Assembly (NCBI GenBank): GCA_949775045.1
Contig: OX459097.1
Coordinates: 11,330,764-11,394,763 of the forward strand
DNA: 64,000 bases
From: Metridium senile
Lineage: Eukaryota > Cnidaria > Anthozoa > Actiniaria > Metridiidae
Direction: 5' to 3'
In this document: positions 54,497 to 64,000 of the stretch, piece by piece
Numbering within the stretch: position 1 is the first letter of the stretch
Layout of the letters: every line of letters starts with the position of its first letter
The notes under the pieces: model-generated
What the model saw: only the letters and a program-made list of their open reading frames with translations
What the model was told of the DNA's origin: nothing
Database searches by the model: none
Translations under genes and position numbers: made by a program

Positions 54497-54911
54497 AAAA
54501 ACGTTTTATTTCACGACGTTTCGGAGTCATACTGACGCCATCATCAGGTAATCGTATAAAAGCATGAGAGTAAGAGAATAATAAAATGATAAACCTATGA
54601 ATAATTTACAAGAACACTTTTGCCCTAAGGGAGTCCGATTGGACATTAAGCATTTCGTAAATTTAACAAACGAACTTGGATATTAAAGTTTGGTAATAAG
54701 TCCTTTGGGATGGTTCCGTGATCTTGTTTTACGAAATGCTATTCGTAAGACAAAGAAAACCTAAATCGGACCCCCTTAGGGCAAAAGTGTTTTATTTGTA
54801 AATTATTCATAGGTTTATCATTTATATTATTCTCTTACTGTCATGCTTTTATACGTTTACCTGTTGGTGGCGTCAGTATGACTCCGAAACGTCGTGAAAT
54901 AAAACGTTTTT
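54497..54911. mobile_element. Foldback element with ACGACGTTTCGGAGTCATAC arms
   Basis: AAAACGTTTTATTTCACGAC at left, GTCGTGAAATAAAACGTTTT at right; arms of ~150 bp through GCCCTAAGGGAGTCCGAT. The centre also pairs (ACGAAATGC). Non-coding. Confidence 0.7.
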
Positions 54912-55363
54912 GTATTAGTTTCATAATTTATATAATGTGAAAAATTCTAAAAATAATTCTCCAATAATAAGAAAGCGTTTCATTTAAAATTGCTCTCTTA
55001 GAAATTGAGCAAATTCGGCTAAAGTCGTTTCCACAATGTATCCTAGCAGTACTCAAGACCGATTTCCTTAAATATCTCACCGCGCCCGGGAAAACAGGCC
55101 AGAAGGAAAATTCCCCATACCAACCTAGCGTTGCTATGGACGCTCCGATCTCAAAAAACCGTATTGCATAGTAGACTTCAATCTATCTCTAGTAAGTAGA
55201 TGGTATAGCATACTACAGAAAGTTGCTTCAAAGCACATATCTTTTCGGTTGAAAATTGGTGGTCAGGTCGTAAAAATACTGAATAGGGTATAATCTCATT
55301 TCCGACTGTCATTATTATTATTATTATTATATCTGAGTTAAAAACAAGCATTATTTTCCAAGG

Positions 55364-56224
55364 TTATATTTTGGGTCTAAAGATTATCCTCTTAAAGGCA
55401 GTTCTATAATCTCTGTTGCGAGCTCCGTAAATCACAGGATTTAACGCCGAGTTAAAGAGCATCACAGTATTGGCCCATAGTAGATCTTCGGGTAGCTGCC
55501 TGCACGGTGTGTATTTGACAGCAAAAATAATATTTAAGATTAAATTCGGTGCGAAAGATACTAAAAACACCGCTATTATAATAGCAAATGTCATCGATGC
55601 TTTTCGATTCTTAATGTGGCGTAGCATGGTGTCAGAAGTGGGTCGAGAGCGATTACGACCTGATTGATGCAGCTTCGAAATCTTCCTTATCTTTTCGTAG
55701 CAATAAAATACAATCCCTAAAGGAATAACCAGAGTAACTAGAACAGTCACAAGCCAGAATATCATCCGCTGTTTTCCATTGATAAATACACTAGGCAAAG
55801 AGATGATAGTTGAGGCAAGCCAGATTAACGAGATAGCCGTCCAAGTAATTGTCGGAGTCAGTATTGATAGGTAATGTAAAGGTTTTACAATAGCGATGTA
55901 GCGGTCGATACTTACAGCTGCTAGATTCATAGTCGTTGCTAACAACGTCTGTAGGCACAGTAATTCAAAGACCATCGATACAGACGAAGCGCTGCTACGT
56001 ATGGCATTAAGCGGTGCAACGACGAGCCCTACGATCAAGTCCGCTATAGCCAATGAACATACAAAGTAGTTAGATACAGTGTGTAACCTTGGCGTCTTTG
56101 TAACAGCTAATAGAACAAGAACATTACCAATCACTGCACAAATAGCAACTAATACATTGATAAAGACAAAGATGGGTTTTCTTGATGGTAACATAGGGAA
56201 TGGTAAATTAATAGTACAATTCAT
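55364..56224 (-). CDS. Rhodopsin-class (class A) G protein-coupled receptor, single exon, 286 residues
   Basis: Seven hydrophobic segments with class A landmarks: GNVLVLLA (N34 in TM1), LAIADLIVG (D62 in TM2), DRY at 107-109 followed by IAIVKPLHY, W135 in TM4, IPLGIVFYCY in TM5 and NPVIY at 262-266. TM6 reads FLVSFAPN, so the usual CWxP is SFAP. The cysteine expected at the top of TM3 is absent and the short second extracellular loop has none, so the usual TM3-ECL2 disulfide is missing, as in the melanocortin/EDG/cannabinoid/adenosine receptor cluster. NCT at the N terminus is a possible glycosylation site. Ligand unknown. Intronless. Closest relative here is the receptor at 60621-61517. It would lie in an intron of the upstream + strand gene if that gene continues. 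Confidence 0.9.
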   Translation of the reverse strand: MNCTINLPFPMLPSRKPIFVFINVLVAICAVIGNVLVLLAVTKTPRLHTVSNYFVCSLAIADLIVGLVVAPLNAIRSSASSVSMVFELLCLQTLLATTMNLAAVSIDRYIAIVKPLHYLSILTPTITWTAISLIWLASTIISLPSVFINGKQRMIFWLVTVLVTLVIPLGIVFYCYEKIRKISKLHQSGRNRSRPTSDTMLRHIKNRKASMTFAIIIAVFLVSFAPNLILNIIFAVKYTPCRQLPEDLLWANTVMLFNSALNPVIYGARNRDYRTAFKRIIFRPKI

Positions 56225-56916
56225 AGTGACGATAACCGACTAGTTCAGTAATGAAATTGTCTCGTCTTTGTTCTACTTCGACTTGTGATAAACGCCCGAA
56301 ACGTTAATAAGTCGAATCTAGAGCTTAAGTTCTTCTTGTACTTCGACGCCGGAATAAGTAATAACGTCCTTATCACAACGCTCTATACGCTTTTCTTTGA
56401 CTTCGTCTAAAGTCCGAAATGTCAGTTCAGAACATTTTGTTCATATTTTCATTCAGATTCAAGTACCAATGCCAGCTCTCTTTACTTGCCTTACTTTGAT
56501 GAGGTTCAACGTCCGTAAGCACCTGTCTAATTAAGAATATTCCTGTTTTAGAATGATTCTACCGCGGTAGTGTAACCATGCACTGTTCACATAGCAACTA
56601 TTACTTACTAAAAATTTAAATATGTAGATTCCATTTCGTCTGCGTAGCTGGGTATTCCAGGTGTAGATTATGTAATCTTAAGTGTAACAATAATCGCTTT
56701 TAAAAAACCAATACAGATATAACAACATCAATAAATTGTAGCGGATGTCTTGCTGTTAGTATATTGTACTGTCGGTAACACTCACATTATACTCCATGCA
56801 CATTCATATTAACATATTAATTCTTAAAACATTCTAATTGATTTAATCCCACACCATAGAAAATAGAGCCAATCAGAAAGCAGGGAATATTTTTTATATA
56901 TAGCCTGGTGTATAGC
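56225..56916. promoter_or_regulatory. Upstream region of the class A receptor
   Basis: Presumed promoter and 5' leader of the - strand receptor. The phrases CTACTTCGACTTGTGATAAA and GTACTTCGACGCCGG, and CGCCCGAAACGTTAATAAG and AAAGTCCGAAATGTCAG, repeat at short distance. No firm TATA box was seen. Confidence 0.35.
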
Positions 56917-57360
56917 CTCCTCCACAGGCAACCGTTCAGACTTCCTGTATTTGTGCTTCCTATATCTACAATCTTTGTCAAAAGTAGTTTGCACGATTAT
57001 AGTATTTTATCTCAAAGTGACTACTTCATTTATTTTAAGTATAAAAAAATCCCCCTTCCCCCACATCAATGTTGGTGTGAAATATGATAGCGCATTGACA
57101 GGTTAACCACATAAGCACCAAACAATGACTGCCTCCTCAACATTGCGAAAGGGGGTGGGGGAAGTAGTGGAATTTCAGCAGTGCTAAAATTACTTTATCA
57201 CATCCGTGCCAACAGTTTTGTCAATGAATGACTTGTAGGAGGGGAGTCCTTTTTTTCTTTTCTCCACAGGAACCCCAAAAGACAAAAGCGAGCGAGTTAA
57301 CAGGTGTTCCTGTGAAGTTTTTTGGGAAATTAGGATTTTGGGGTTCCTGTGTTGTAACGA
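56917..57360. repeat. MITE end (TAGCCTCCTCC) and a small inverted repeat
   Basis: TATAGCCTCCTCCACAGGCA at left without a clear partner. 57268-57351 has CAGGAACCCCAAAA mirrored by TTTTGGGGTTCCTG. Confidence 0.45.
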
Positions 57361-57452
57361 GCGAGCAAGTTAAAGTTCTCATTAAAGTAATAGGTCTAAT
57401 TTAAAACTATCGGAGTTTTTTTCGTGGCGTAAATTGGAGGCGTGCACATAAA

Positions 57453-57594
<142 letters not shown>

Positions 57595-57814
57595 ACTTTA
57601 TTTCAATAGGGTAACTAAAATTACACAAGTAATGTTCATCGATGCCCTACATACATACATAAATTCAATAATAAATTTAAACCAGTAAATTAAATTGATA
57701 AAAATGCAAAAGCTATCTAAATGTAATTTAAAGATTCCTAATTTGATGGCTTTGACAGTTTTTACAGTCAACGAACTTCACGCATGAACACGTTTTGAAC
57801 GATTATTCGAATAT

Positions 57815-58166
57815 TCCAAATGAATATTCCGATTGTTCAAAATGAATATTCGAAAATTCAAAATGAATATTCGATTATTCAAAAAGAATATTCGATTATT
57901 CAAAATGACTATTCCAATATTCAAAATGAATATCCCAATATTCACATAAGCAAACTAAATTCGAATTTACATAATTCGAAATTTGACGTAGATTTCTTTT
58001 TCTGGTTCATATATATTTTCAACTTTTTTGAAAACAAAGATTCGAATATTCATTTTGAATAATCGAATGTTCATTTTGAATAATCGAATGTTCTTTTTGA
58101 ATAATCGAATGTTCATTTTGAATAATCGAATGTTCTTTTTGAATAATCGAATGTTCATTTTGAATA
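57815..58166. repeat. Two facing arrays of a ~21-bp unit (inverted tandem repeats)
   Basis: Left array (57815-57955): seven units of roughly GAATATTCGATTATTCAAAAT. Right array (58042-58166): six units of the inverse, ATTTTGAATAATCGAATGTTC. The ~85-bp spacer holds CAAATTTCG-like sequence and TTTTGAAAAC. The whole can fold into a stem of more than 100 bp. Confidence 0.8.
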
Positions 58167-58169
58167 AAA

Positions 58170-58398
58170 GTTGCAGGACATGATAAATTATAGTTTTGCT
58201 ATGCGCAGCAACTGGAACCTCGACTTAAAACTATTATTCATGGTCACTGAACGGAACTGTGAAAAGGTCTATTCTCCCGATCCAATATTTGGTCTATCTC
58301 CTCTGAACGCCACCAAAAAGCAGCCATCTTGATTTGAGCTTCAAATACCAAATATGGTATCAAAACCCCCAATTTGATATCTGAATATTCTGGATAAT
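58170..58398. other. Region before the TCCTCC MITE
   Basis: No gene recognised. 58729-58765 downstream repeats the right end of the outer element at 1538-2168 (CGCCTTTTGTTAAATAGTAC, AGCGGTG). Confidence 0.35.
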
Positions 58399-58567
58399 GT
58401 ATCCTCCTCCGCAGGCTACTCCTTTTCCTCCTTTGGGATTCCTGTGGGATTTCCGAGAGAAGTAAGATTGCCTCCTCCCTCATTTTTTTCGCTCCCAGTC
58501 CCAGTCTCTCCGGCTCGCTTCTCAAAAAGGAAGCCCAAAAGTAAAAAAAGTTGCCTGCGGAGGATAA
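58399..58567. mobile_element. MITE, TCCTCCTCCGCAGGC ends
   Basis: TCCTCCTCCGCAGGC at left, GCCTGCGGAGGA at right, with TAATGTA on both sides as target duplication. Contains GGGATTCCTGTGGG. Confidence 0.7.
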
Positions 58568-58769
58568 TGTACGTTTCAATCTCTGAGTTTCTGACAGGAA
58601 GAAATTTATTGGATCACTGCTTCTATACAAAAAGACTAAGTTCTTGTGATACCTTTGCATTTTCATTTCGTCAGAATTGAACGTAAAATAGCAAACTATA
58701 TTAGTTAAAGTTAAATGGAGGCTTAGCTTGTGCAAATACGCCTTTTGTTAAATAGTACAGCGGTGATAT

Positions 58770-59315
58770 AGATAACGTGAACCTGGAGTATTGTCACCTG
58801 GGTGAAAGCTGATTATTTTCTCATCTGGTTCTACGTGTGGGTCCTATTAGCTCTTTATATATACGGTTTGTTGAATACCATTACGAGAACAAAATAAATA
58901 TTGGATGTTTCATCCAACCCCATGCAATACGATGTACCAGCAATGTTGGTCCAACATATAGGGCCCGTTTAAAAGGGCTTTTGGCTGTTTATCAAATCCA
59001 TATTTTGTAAACATCGGGCACTTTTAGCACGAAAGAGGAAACAACCAGTTAAAGTTATTGAATCAGCAGTTTAGTAGATCAGAAACATGCAGAGAGAACC
59101 TCCCGTTTATATAAGGGCTGACGTAATTGCACATCAAGGACTTTATAATGTTTCAAAAGTGGATGATTAAACTTTCTATTTAAACTAAAATACGGGTTAA
59201 TGAATACAACATTTCCTGTTGCCATTTTTAAAACCTTCTTCTTTTAAATGCATCAACTCAAACAATAAACAGTTTATTCAGTATTTCGTTAAAAGAATAT
59301 ACATATGATTTAATA
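58770..59315. other. Intergenic stretch, no gene seen
   Basis: AT-rich; nothing assignable. Confidence 0.35.
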
Positions 59316-59503
59316 CAGTGGAACTCCGCCTTACGCCCACCTGCTTAATACGGCCACCCCGTTATTGCGGCCAGTTTTTTTAGATCCCAATGAAATGCAT
59401 GCCCATACATTCTCTATAAAATTTACCCGCTTAATACGGCCACCCCGTTAATACGGCCACTTTGGGCTGTCCCTTCGTTGGCCGGATTAACGGGGTTCCA
59501 CTG
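59316..59503. mobile_element. Tc1/pogo-like MITE, CAGTGGAACTCCGCC ends
   Basis: TA margins; CAGTGGAACTCCGCCTTACG at left, CAGTGGAACCCCGTTAATCC (inverse strand) at right. ATACGGCCACCCCGTTA repeats inside. Confidence 0.75.
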
Positions 59504-59534
59504 TAGTTCAATTTAACATATAATAATTTGACTG

Positions 59535-60040
59535 CGAGCCTGTTTGACTTAAATACCCTTGGGTCGAATGCAATTTAGGATTCAATTCAACGTTTTTCGA
59601 CATATAAAGTGCCCCTTGTGCTCAATATTGCATTGACACAACAATTCAATGATTTAAGTGAATGGACTATTGAAACAATTACCCTTTAATGGCTTATCCT
59701 CGAAACTGTTTGGGATCAACATACCCTTGGGTTGAATGAAGTTTAGAATTCAATGGGTTTTTTTTTTTCGACATATATGCAGTGCTCCGTCCACTCAATC
59801 TTGCGCTGACATATTGATTCAAAAATTTAAAGTGAATGGACTATTGAAACAATTACCCTTCAATATGGCTTGCACTCGAAACTGTTTAGATCTACCTTGG
59901 GTCGAATGAAGTTGAGGATTCATTATTATTTCTCGACACACTCAACAGTTGAAACAGTTATATAACACTTCAATTGCTTTATGCTGTTTAGAATTTCGCA
60001 CGTCATGCACCCTTGGGCTGAATGAACCGTAGGATTCACA
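59535..60040. repeat. Diverged ~180-bp tandem repeat, nearly three units
   Basis: Units share ACCCTTGGGTCGAATG, GAATGGACTATTGAAACAAT, TACCCTT, CTCGAAACTGTTT and TTTCGACA. Age increases towards the right end. Confidence 0.7.
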
Positions 60041-60384
60041 TAAGAGGAAAAATGCATCCTTCTAATGCGAATTCTCACACCAGACTATTTGTCCCTTATC
60101 AGACCATTTGTCTTCTAGTGTGAACGCGGCTATTGTGAAATAATTTTTTTCTGCATTGAAATAAAAAATTTAAGTTGTTAATATGGATAGAAAAGAAATT
60201 GAATAAAACCAGACAGACAAACAAACAAACAAAATCATGAAACTGTTAATTTACAGTTATATTTCTGTGAGATAAAGGTTCAAAGGTTTTTATTTCCACA
60301 AATTTTGTATAAATGTTATATGAATAATAATGTAAATTGTTATGGTGATAGAGTGCAGAGATACAACCCAAAGGTTTCTGAATA

Positions 60385-60561
60385 CAGTGGTACCTCTATT
60401 AAGCGGTCACCCTCGGGACTTTCCAAAGTGGCCGCTTAATAGAGGTTGGCCGCTGAATAGAGGTGTAGAATAGGTATAGGAATAGATTTGGGACTTTTTA
60501 TTGTGGCCGCCGAATAGAGGGTGACCGCTTAATGGGTGACCACTTAATAGAGGTTCCGCTG
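60385..60561. mobile_element. Tc1/pogo-like MITE, CAGTGGTACCTCTATTAA family
   Basis: TA margins; CAGTGGTACCTCTATTAAGC at left; inverse right end CAGCGGAACCTCTATTAAGT. GGTCACCCTCGGGACTTTCC is shared with 36361-36460. It lies 60 bp beyond the stop codon of the downstream receptor and may sit in its 3' untranslated region. Confidence 0.75.
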
Positions 60562-60620
60562 TAGTGATTTGATTGTACGGAAAAAGAAAGTTCAAGAATA
60601 GTTCAAGAATAAGATCAAGA

Positions 60621-61517
60621 TTATCTACTGCAAGTGCATATTTTCTTAGCTGCAAGTCTCAGTTCTCTATTTCTAAAGCCGTATATCACAGGATTCAAAG
60701 CAGAACTGGTAAAAAGTAAAAATTGTAGCCACAAACTAACCATCTTGGATTTATTCCTTCCTTTCTGCTCGCCCTTCAAGGCAAACATCACCGCAATCAC
60801 TAAATCCGGCGTAAACGTAACGACAAACACCAGTGTAATAAGAGCAAACGTAGTCGCTGCGCGTTGACTACGGATACTACGTACGGTTACGTCGACGTAA
60901 TGATTCGATTCAAAACTCGTCCTCATGCGAACGGACGACGCAATTCTTGTCATTTGATAATGTGCTATTCTCATGATACGAGCATAGCAGAAGGTGATGA
61001 CTGAAAGGGGTACAACGTACCCTCCTATTAGGACCACCGCCCACAGTGTGAAGATTCCTTGATGTCCATCTAGAAACGCCGCCGGTATTCCACATATTAT
61101 TGACATACTCCATATGAATAGTATAATCCTGAAGCACTTCTGATCCGTCATTATAGAAGGATAGCGTAGTGGTTTGCTTATTGCTATATACCGGTCAATA
61201 CTCACAGCGCAGAGGTTTAACGTCGATGCAACGATCGTTTGAACGTAGAAGAATTGCTCCAATTTGAAAATAATGGCATACTCTTTGCTCGGCTCTAGAC
61301 GTAGGCCTACCATAACAGCATTGATAGTATTAATAAATACTCCAACCACTACATCATTGGCCGCAAGTGAACAGATGAAATAATTCGATGATCTTTGAAG
61401 CGTTGATGTCTTGTATACAGCCAATAAAATTAGAGTATTACCAGTTATTGCAAAAAGCCCGCATACTGAATTCATGCATATATACAGAACGTTTTCAATC
61501 AACGGTTGTCGTGACAT
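60621..61517 (-). CDS. Rhodopsin-class (class A) G protein-coupled receptor, single exon, 298 residues
   Basis: Landmarks: TGNTLILLA (N27), LAANDVVVG (D55), DRY at 108-110 followed by IAISKPLRYP, W136 in TM4, VPLSVITFCY in TM5, FVVTFTPD in TM6 and NPVIY at 275-279, then FRNRELR in helix 8. As in the neighbouring receptor, TM6 lacks the CW of CWxP, no cysteine stands at the top of TM3, and the second extracellular loop has none. The two share SNYFxCSLA, AVSIDRYIAI-x-KPL-x-Y and SALNPVIYG-x-RNR, so they are diverged paralogues rather than a fresh duplication. The third intracellular loop is longer here (about 185-220). Ligand unknown; plasma membrane receptor by family. Confidence 0.9.
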   Translation of the reverse strand: MSRQPLIENVLYICMNSVCGLFAITGNTLILLAVYKTSTLQRSSNYFICSLAANDVVVGVFINTINAVMVGLRLEPSKEYAIIFKLEQFFYVQTIVASTLNLCAVSIDRYIAISKPLRYPSIMTDQKCFRIILFIWSMSIICGIPAAFLDGHQGIFTLWAVVLIGGYVVPLSVITFCYARIMRIAHYQMTRIASSVRMRTSFESNHYVDVTVRSIRSQRAATTFALITLVFVVTFTPDLVIAVMFALKGEQKGRNKSKMVSLWLQFLLFTSSALNPVIYGFRNRELRLAAKKICTCSR

Positions 61518-62350
61518 TATTAATTAATCGTTGTACTTCTCTTTGCAATTATACGTAAGGACCACGACACGAAAATACAACAAAGATTTCACTTATTTGC
61601 CGCGTCTTCCGTTTATTAAATCTGAACAAGTTCTCGTAAAGATCCCGTAAAGATTACGTAGCAACCACGTAAATAAAACGTAATATAATATGTAAGAAAC
61701 TTCTCCTGTTTTCCAGGTTTTCTATAACAAATCTGAAGAAACGTCCTCGTTATGATTACGCAACTTCCACGTTAATAAAACGTAATATAATATGTAAGAG
61801 AAACGTCTCCTTTTTTCCAGGTTTTCTATAAGAAATCTTAAGCAAAGACCTCGTGAAGATACGTAATGTCCACGCAAAGAAAACGTACCAAATACCAAAT
61901 AAGAGCAGTATCGTCGGTTATTGCTGATTGATTTTCCACGTCTTTTTAACAAAGTAATGATAGGTAACACTGACTAAACGCAATTAAAACGTACGTCTTC
62001 TTTAGCAAGCTTTAACGTTAAGACCACGTATAACATCTAACGACAACTGCTGTAGATTAAACTGATTATGTAAGTTTTTATCGGACTTAACGTAAAAACT
62101 ACGTACGTCATTCGCTATCGTATTTTGTTTTTGATGGAAGGATGCTTTATCTGTAGATATCAGGTGTTGAAGAGACGAGATAAGTTTGTATTATTGCTCT
62201 GTGAGTGCGTCTTTTCATCGTTTACCCAGCTTTCGATGGCCACATTGCGTTATCCACTGCATGTGATCGTGCTGTTGATCTTGAGGTTTCAGTTCTTTTG
62301 AAGTTACCCGCTGTATTTCACCTGGAGTTTCTAGATCTATATTACTTCCT
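61518..62350. repeat. Upstream region of the second class A receptor, ~115-bp tandem units
   Basis: 61660-61900 holds three diverged units containing CACGTAAATAAAACGTAATA, TAATATGTAAGA and TTTTCCAGGTTTTCTATAA. They fall in the likely 5' regulatory region. Remaining bases up to 62350 show nothing definite. Confidence 0.55.
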
Positions 62351-62369
62351 TTGTTTCTGAAAAATAAAA

Positions 62370-62700
62370 ACCCGTTATTTTCTTTTTTTTTCTGTTTTCT
62401 TTCGTTCTTTCTTTCGTTCTTTGTTTCTCTCTTTTGCTTTAACTCTCTCTTTTTTCTTTTCTATTTCTTTCTTACTTTTTATTTCTCTTTCTTCCTCTCT
62501 CTCTCTCTTTTTTCTTTCTTTCTTTCTTTCTTTCTTTTTCCTCCCTTCCATCCTTCCATCCTTTTTTGTTCTTTCCTCTCTCTCTTCCTTTTATTTTCTG
62601 TCTCCTTTTTATTCATTTTTTTTTGTTTCTCTCTGTCTTTTTGTACTATTTTTAATCAATACATAAGCCTTGCTGGCTTTTCAATCTTCCTCCTCCCTCT
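62370..62700. repeat. Pyrimidine-rich (CTTT)n tract
   Basis: Poly-T/CTTT sequence with CTTTCTTTCTTTCTTT at about 62513-62535. Leucine/phenylalanine/serine open frames here are compositional. Confidence 0.85.
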
Positions 62701-63013
62701 TATTGTTGTAGTTCTCATTTCTTCCATTTAATCTAACCGCAACTGTTTCTTCTTTCTTCCGTTCATAGGAGCTCCGGGTGTTCTACTATTGTCATTTCTT
62801 GCAATTGTTTTAATCTAACTGTAACTGTTTTTGTTTCATCTTTTTTCCTTTCAGAAGTACTCCTTTATTGTTTGTCTTTTTTAATCAATATGTCTATTGT
62901 TTGAAGATTTAATCTGTAGTCAGTGTTTTTACGTCTTTCCTGTTATATTTTTTTTCGTTGTTGTTTTATTTCGGTTATAATTTATAGACGGTTTTAATTG
63001 CAATTGCTTTTAC
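62701..63013. other. T-rich sequence, no gene seen
   Basis: TAATCTAACYGYAACTGTTT occurs twice (about 62730 and 62811), a small local duplication. Confidence 0.4.
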
Positions 63014-63152
63014 TCCGACGAAGGGCTAAAGCTCGAAACGTCAGTAAAATTAAGTCAACATTTTTTTACGGTGTTACAAATTTCATTCTATTACCTATCG
63101 TTTATATCAAACACCGACGCAGCCTATACTAGTTTACCCGCTAGTTTCCATT
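63014..63152. repeat. Complete GACGAAGGGCTAAAG / GGTGTTACAAATTTCATT unit
   Basis: Reads CGACGAAGGGCTAAAGCTCG, AAACGTCAGTAAA, TTTTTTACGGTGTTACAAAT, ACCTATCGTTTATATC, ACCGACGCAGCCTATACTAG and ends GCTAGTTTCCATTT. This is the best full-length reference copy for the family in the window. Confidence 0.7.
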
Positions 63153-64000
63153 TGTAATTATATATGTGGTGTATTCCTATTTTTTTCATCGAAAAATATA
63201 GTGATTTATTTCTTTCCTTTCTTTTCTGTCTTCAGTTCTTCTTTTATTTAATAATTTTTTAAATATTAAAATATTTTTCTGTTGCTGGCTGGTTTGGATA
63301 CAACTACATTGAGTTGTGTACTAAAACTTACCTTCCTAACTGCCCTCTTCCTTTCCTTTCCCTTTAATTATGCACAATTTTTTCACGCTTATCCCATCTG
63401 TGTTTATCTATCTGCTAAGATCGGCTTTCATTTTTTATTCTTACCTTTAGGTTTCTCAATATTGTTCATAAGTTAAGATCTCTTTGTCTTCTTGGTTCGT
63501 TGCTTTTACTGATTTAATTCACTGGTAGTGCCTGGACGAGTTTTTCCATTCAAAGCGCATTTGGTTTTTGATTGAATTTTTTGTTTTTTTGTTTTTTTGA
63601 TCCAATATGAAGTCATTTGTTTACTGAAGTTGTTTGCTGAAATTATGTTTTTGATGTTGCCCTTGTGCCTTGCGTGGTTCTCTTATAATACGGCTTAGTC
63701 TTTCAGTATACTGACGAGATTGTCTCTATTCCATTCACATTCAGTTGTTCAATTTCTGCAACAGTACTTTTCTTTATCTTGAGTGTATTTTTTTCGTTCG
63801 AGGTTTACTGATTCACTAATTATTTTGTACTAGCATATTTGGTAATACTGATGTTTTGTTCCTCTCTTTTCTTCCGTTTCCGTGCGAGAGTATTCTATCC
63901 TTTTAGCATATCCTTGAAAGTTCTTGCTGGGTGACTTGCTTGCCTGTCCGTGAACAATAAGACATCTTAGTATGTACTTAGTTAGTGGATCTAACACTTT
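63153..64000. other. T-rich right end of the window, no gene seen
   Basis: Low-complexity T-rich sequence; a 64-codon open frame at 63282 has no supporting features. Confidence 0.4.

Overview
The window is animal nuclear DNA: AT-rich, with spliced genes (GT-AG introns of 0.2-4 kb), dense simple repeats and many short inverted-repeat transposons. The gene set (MAP2K7-type kinase, Peter Pan/PPAN, a kelch-like protein, methuselah/adhesion-like and rhodopsin-like receptors in single exons) and the repeat style suggest a cnidarian, most likely an anthozoan such as a sea anemone or coral. That placement is inference from style, not from a database match.

Layout. 1-1418 holds the last two coding exons of a MAP2K7 (MKK7) homologue on the + strand. 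5707-9574 (- strand) is a six-exon gene for a 279-residue protein with an XPA C-terminal-like domain. It is head to head, 187 bp apart, with the fifteen-exon PPAN gene (9762-17979, +), a Brix-domain ribosome biogenesis factor of 464 residues. A kelch-like BTB-BACK-kelch gene lies convergently at 19378-23565 (-). 24240-26940 is a satellite array broken by two transposons, followed by a tRNA-derived SINE. Two tandem paralogues of a methuselah-like seven-transmembrane receptor lie on the - strand: 29106-30870 (seven-transmembrane part intact but separated from its signal peptide by a 7-bp duplication) and 37547-40526 (a clear pseudogene, interrupted by a piggyBac-like element). From 42131 a + strand gene encodes at least 766 residues of an unrecognised acidic and serine-rich protein with recurring RPxSA-like motifs. 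Downstream are two single-exon class A receptors (55364-56224 and 60621-61517, both -).

Much of the rest is short non-autonomous DNA transposons, identified here from terminal inverted repeats and target duplications. Several are nested (1538-2168, 4494-5295, 10974-11271, 12392-13042). Families recognisable by ends include TA-target Tc1/pogo-like, TTAA-target piggyBac-like and CAGGG-ended hAT-like elements, plus at least two hairpin families I cannot assign (TTACAGYGCRAC ends; TAGTCTCCCTCGCAGC ends). No autonomous transposase was recognised; one 48-codon tail of a non-LTR reverse transcriptase is present.

The protein genes do not form a pathway. The only clear shared regulation is the 187-bp divergent promoter of the XPA-like gene and PPAN. 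No wholly new biological system is demonstrated. The strongest leads are the decaying receptor pair, the hairpin families that keep their ends while their interiors differ, and the RPxSA-motif gene.
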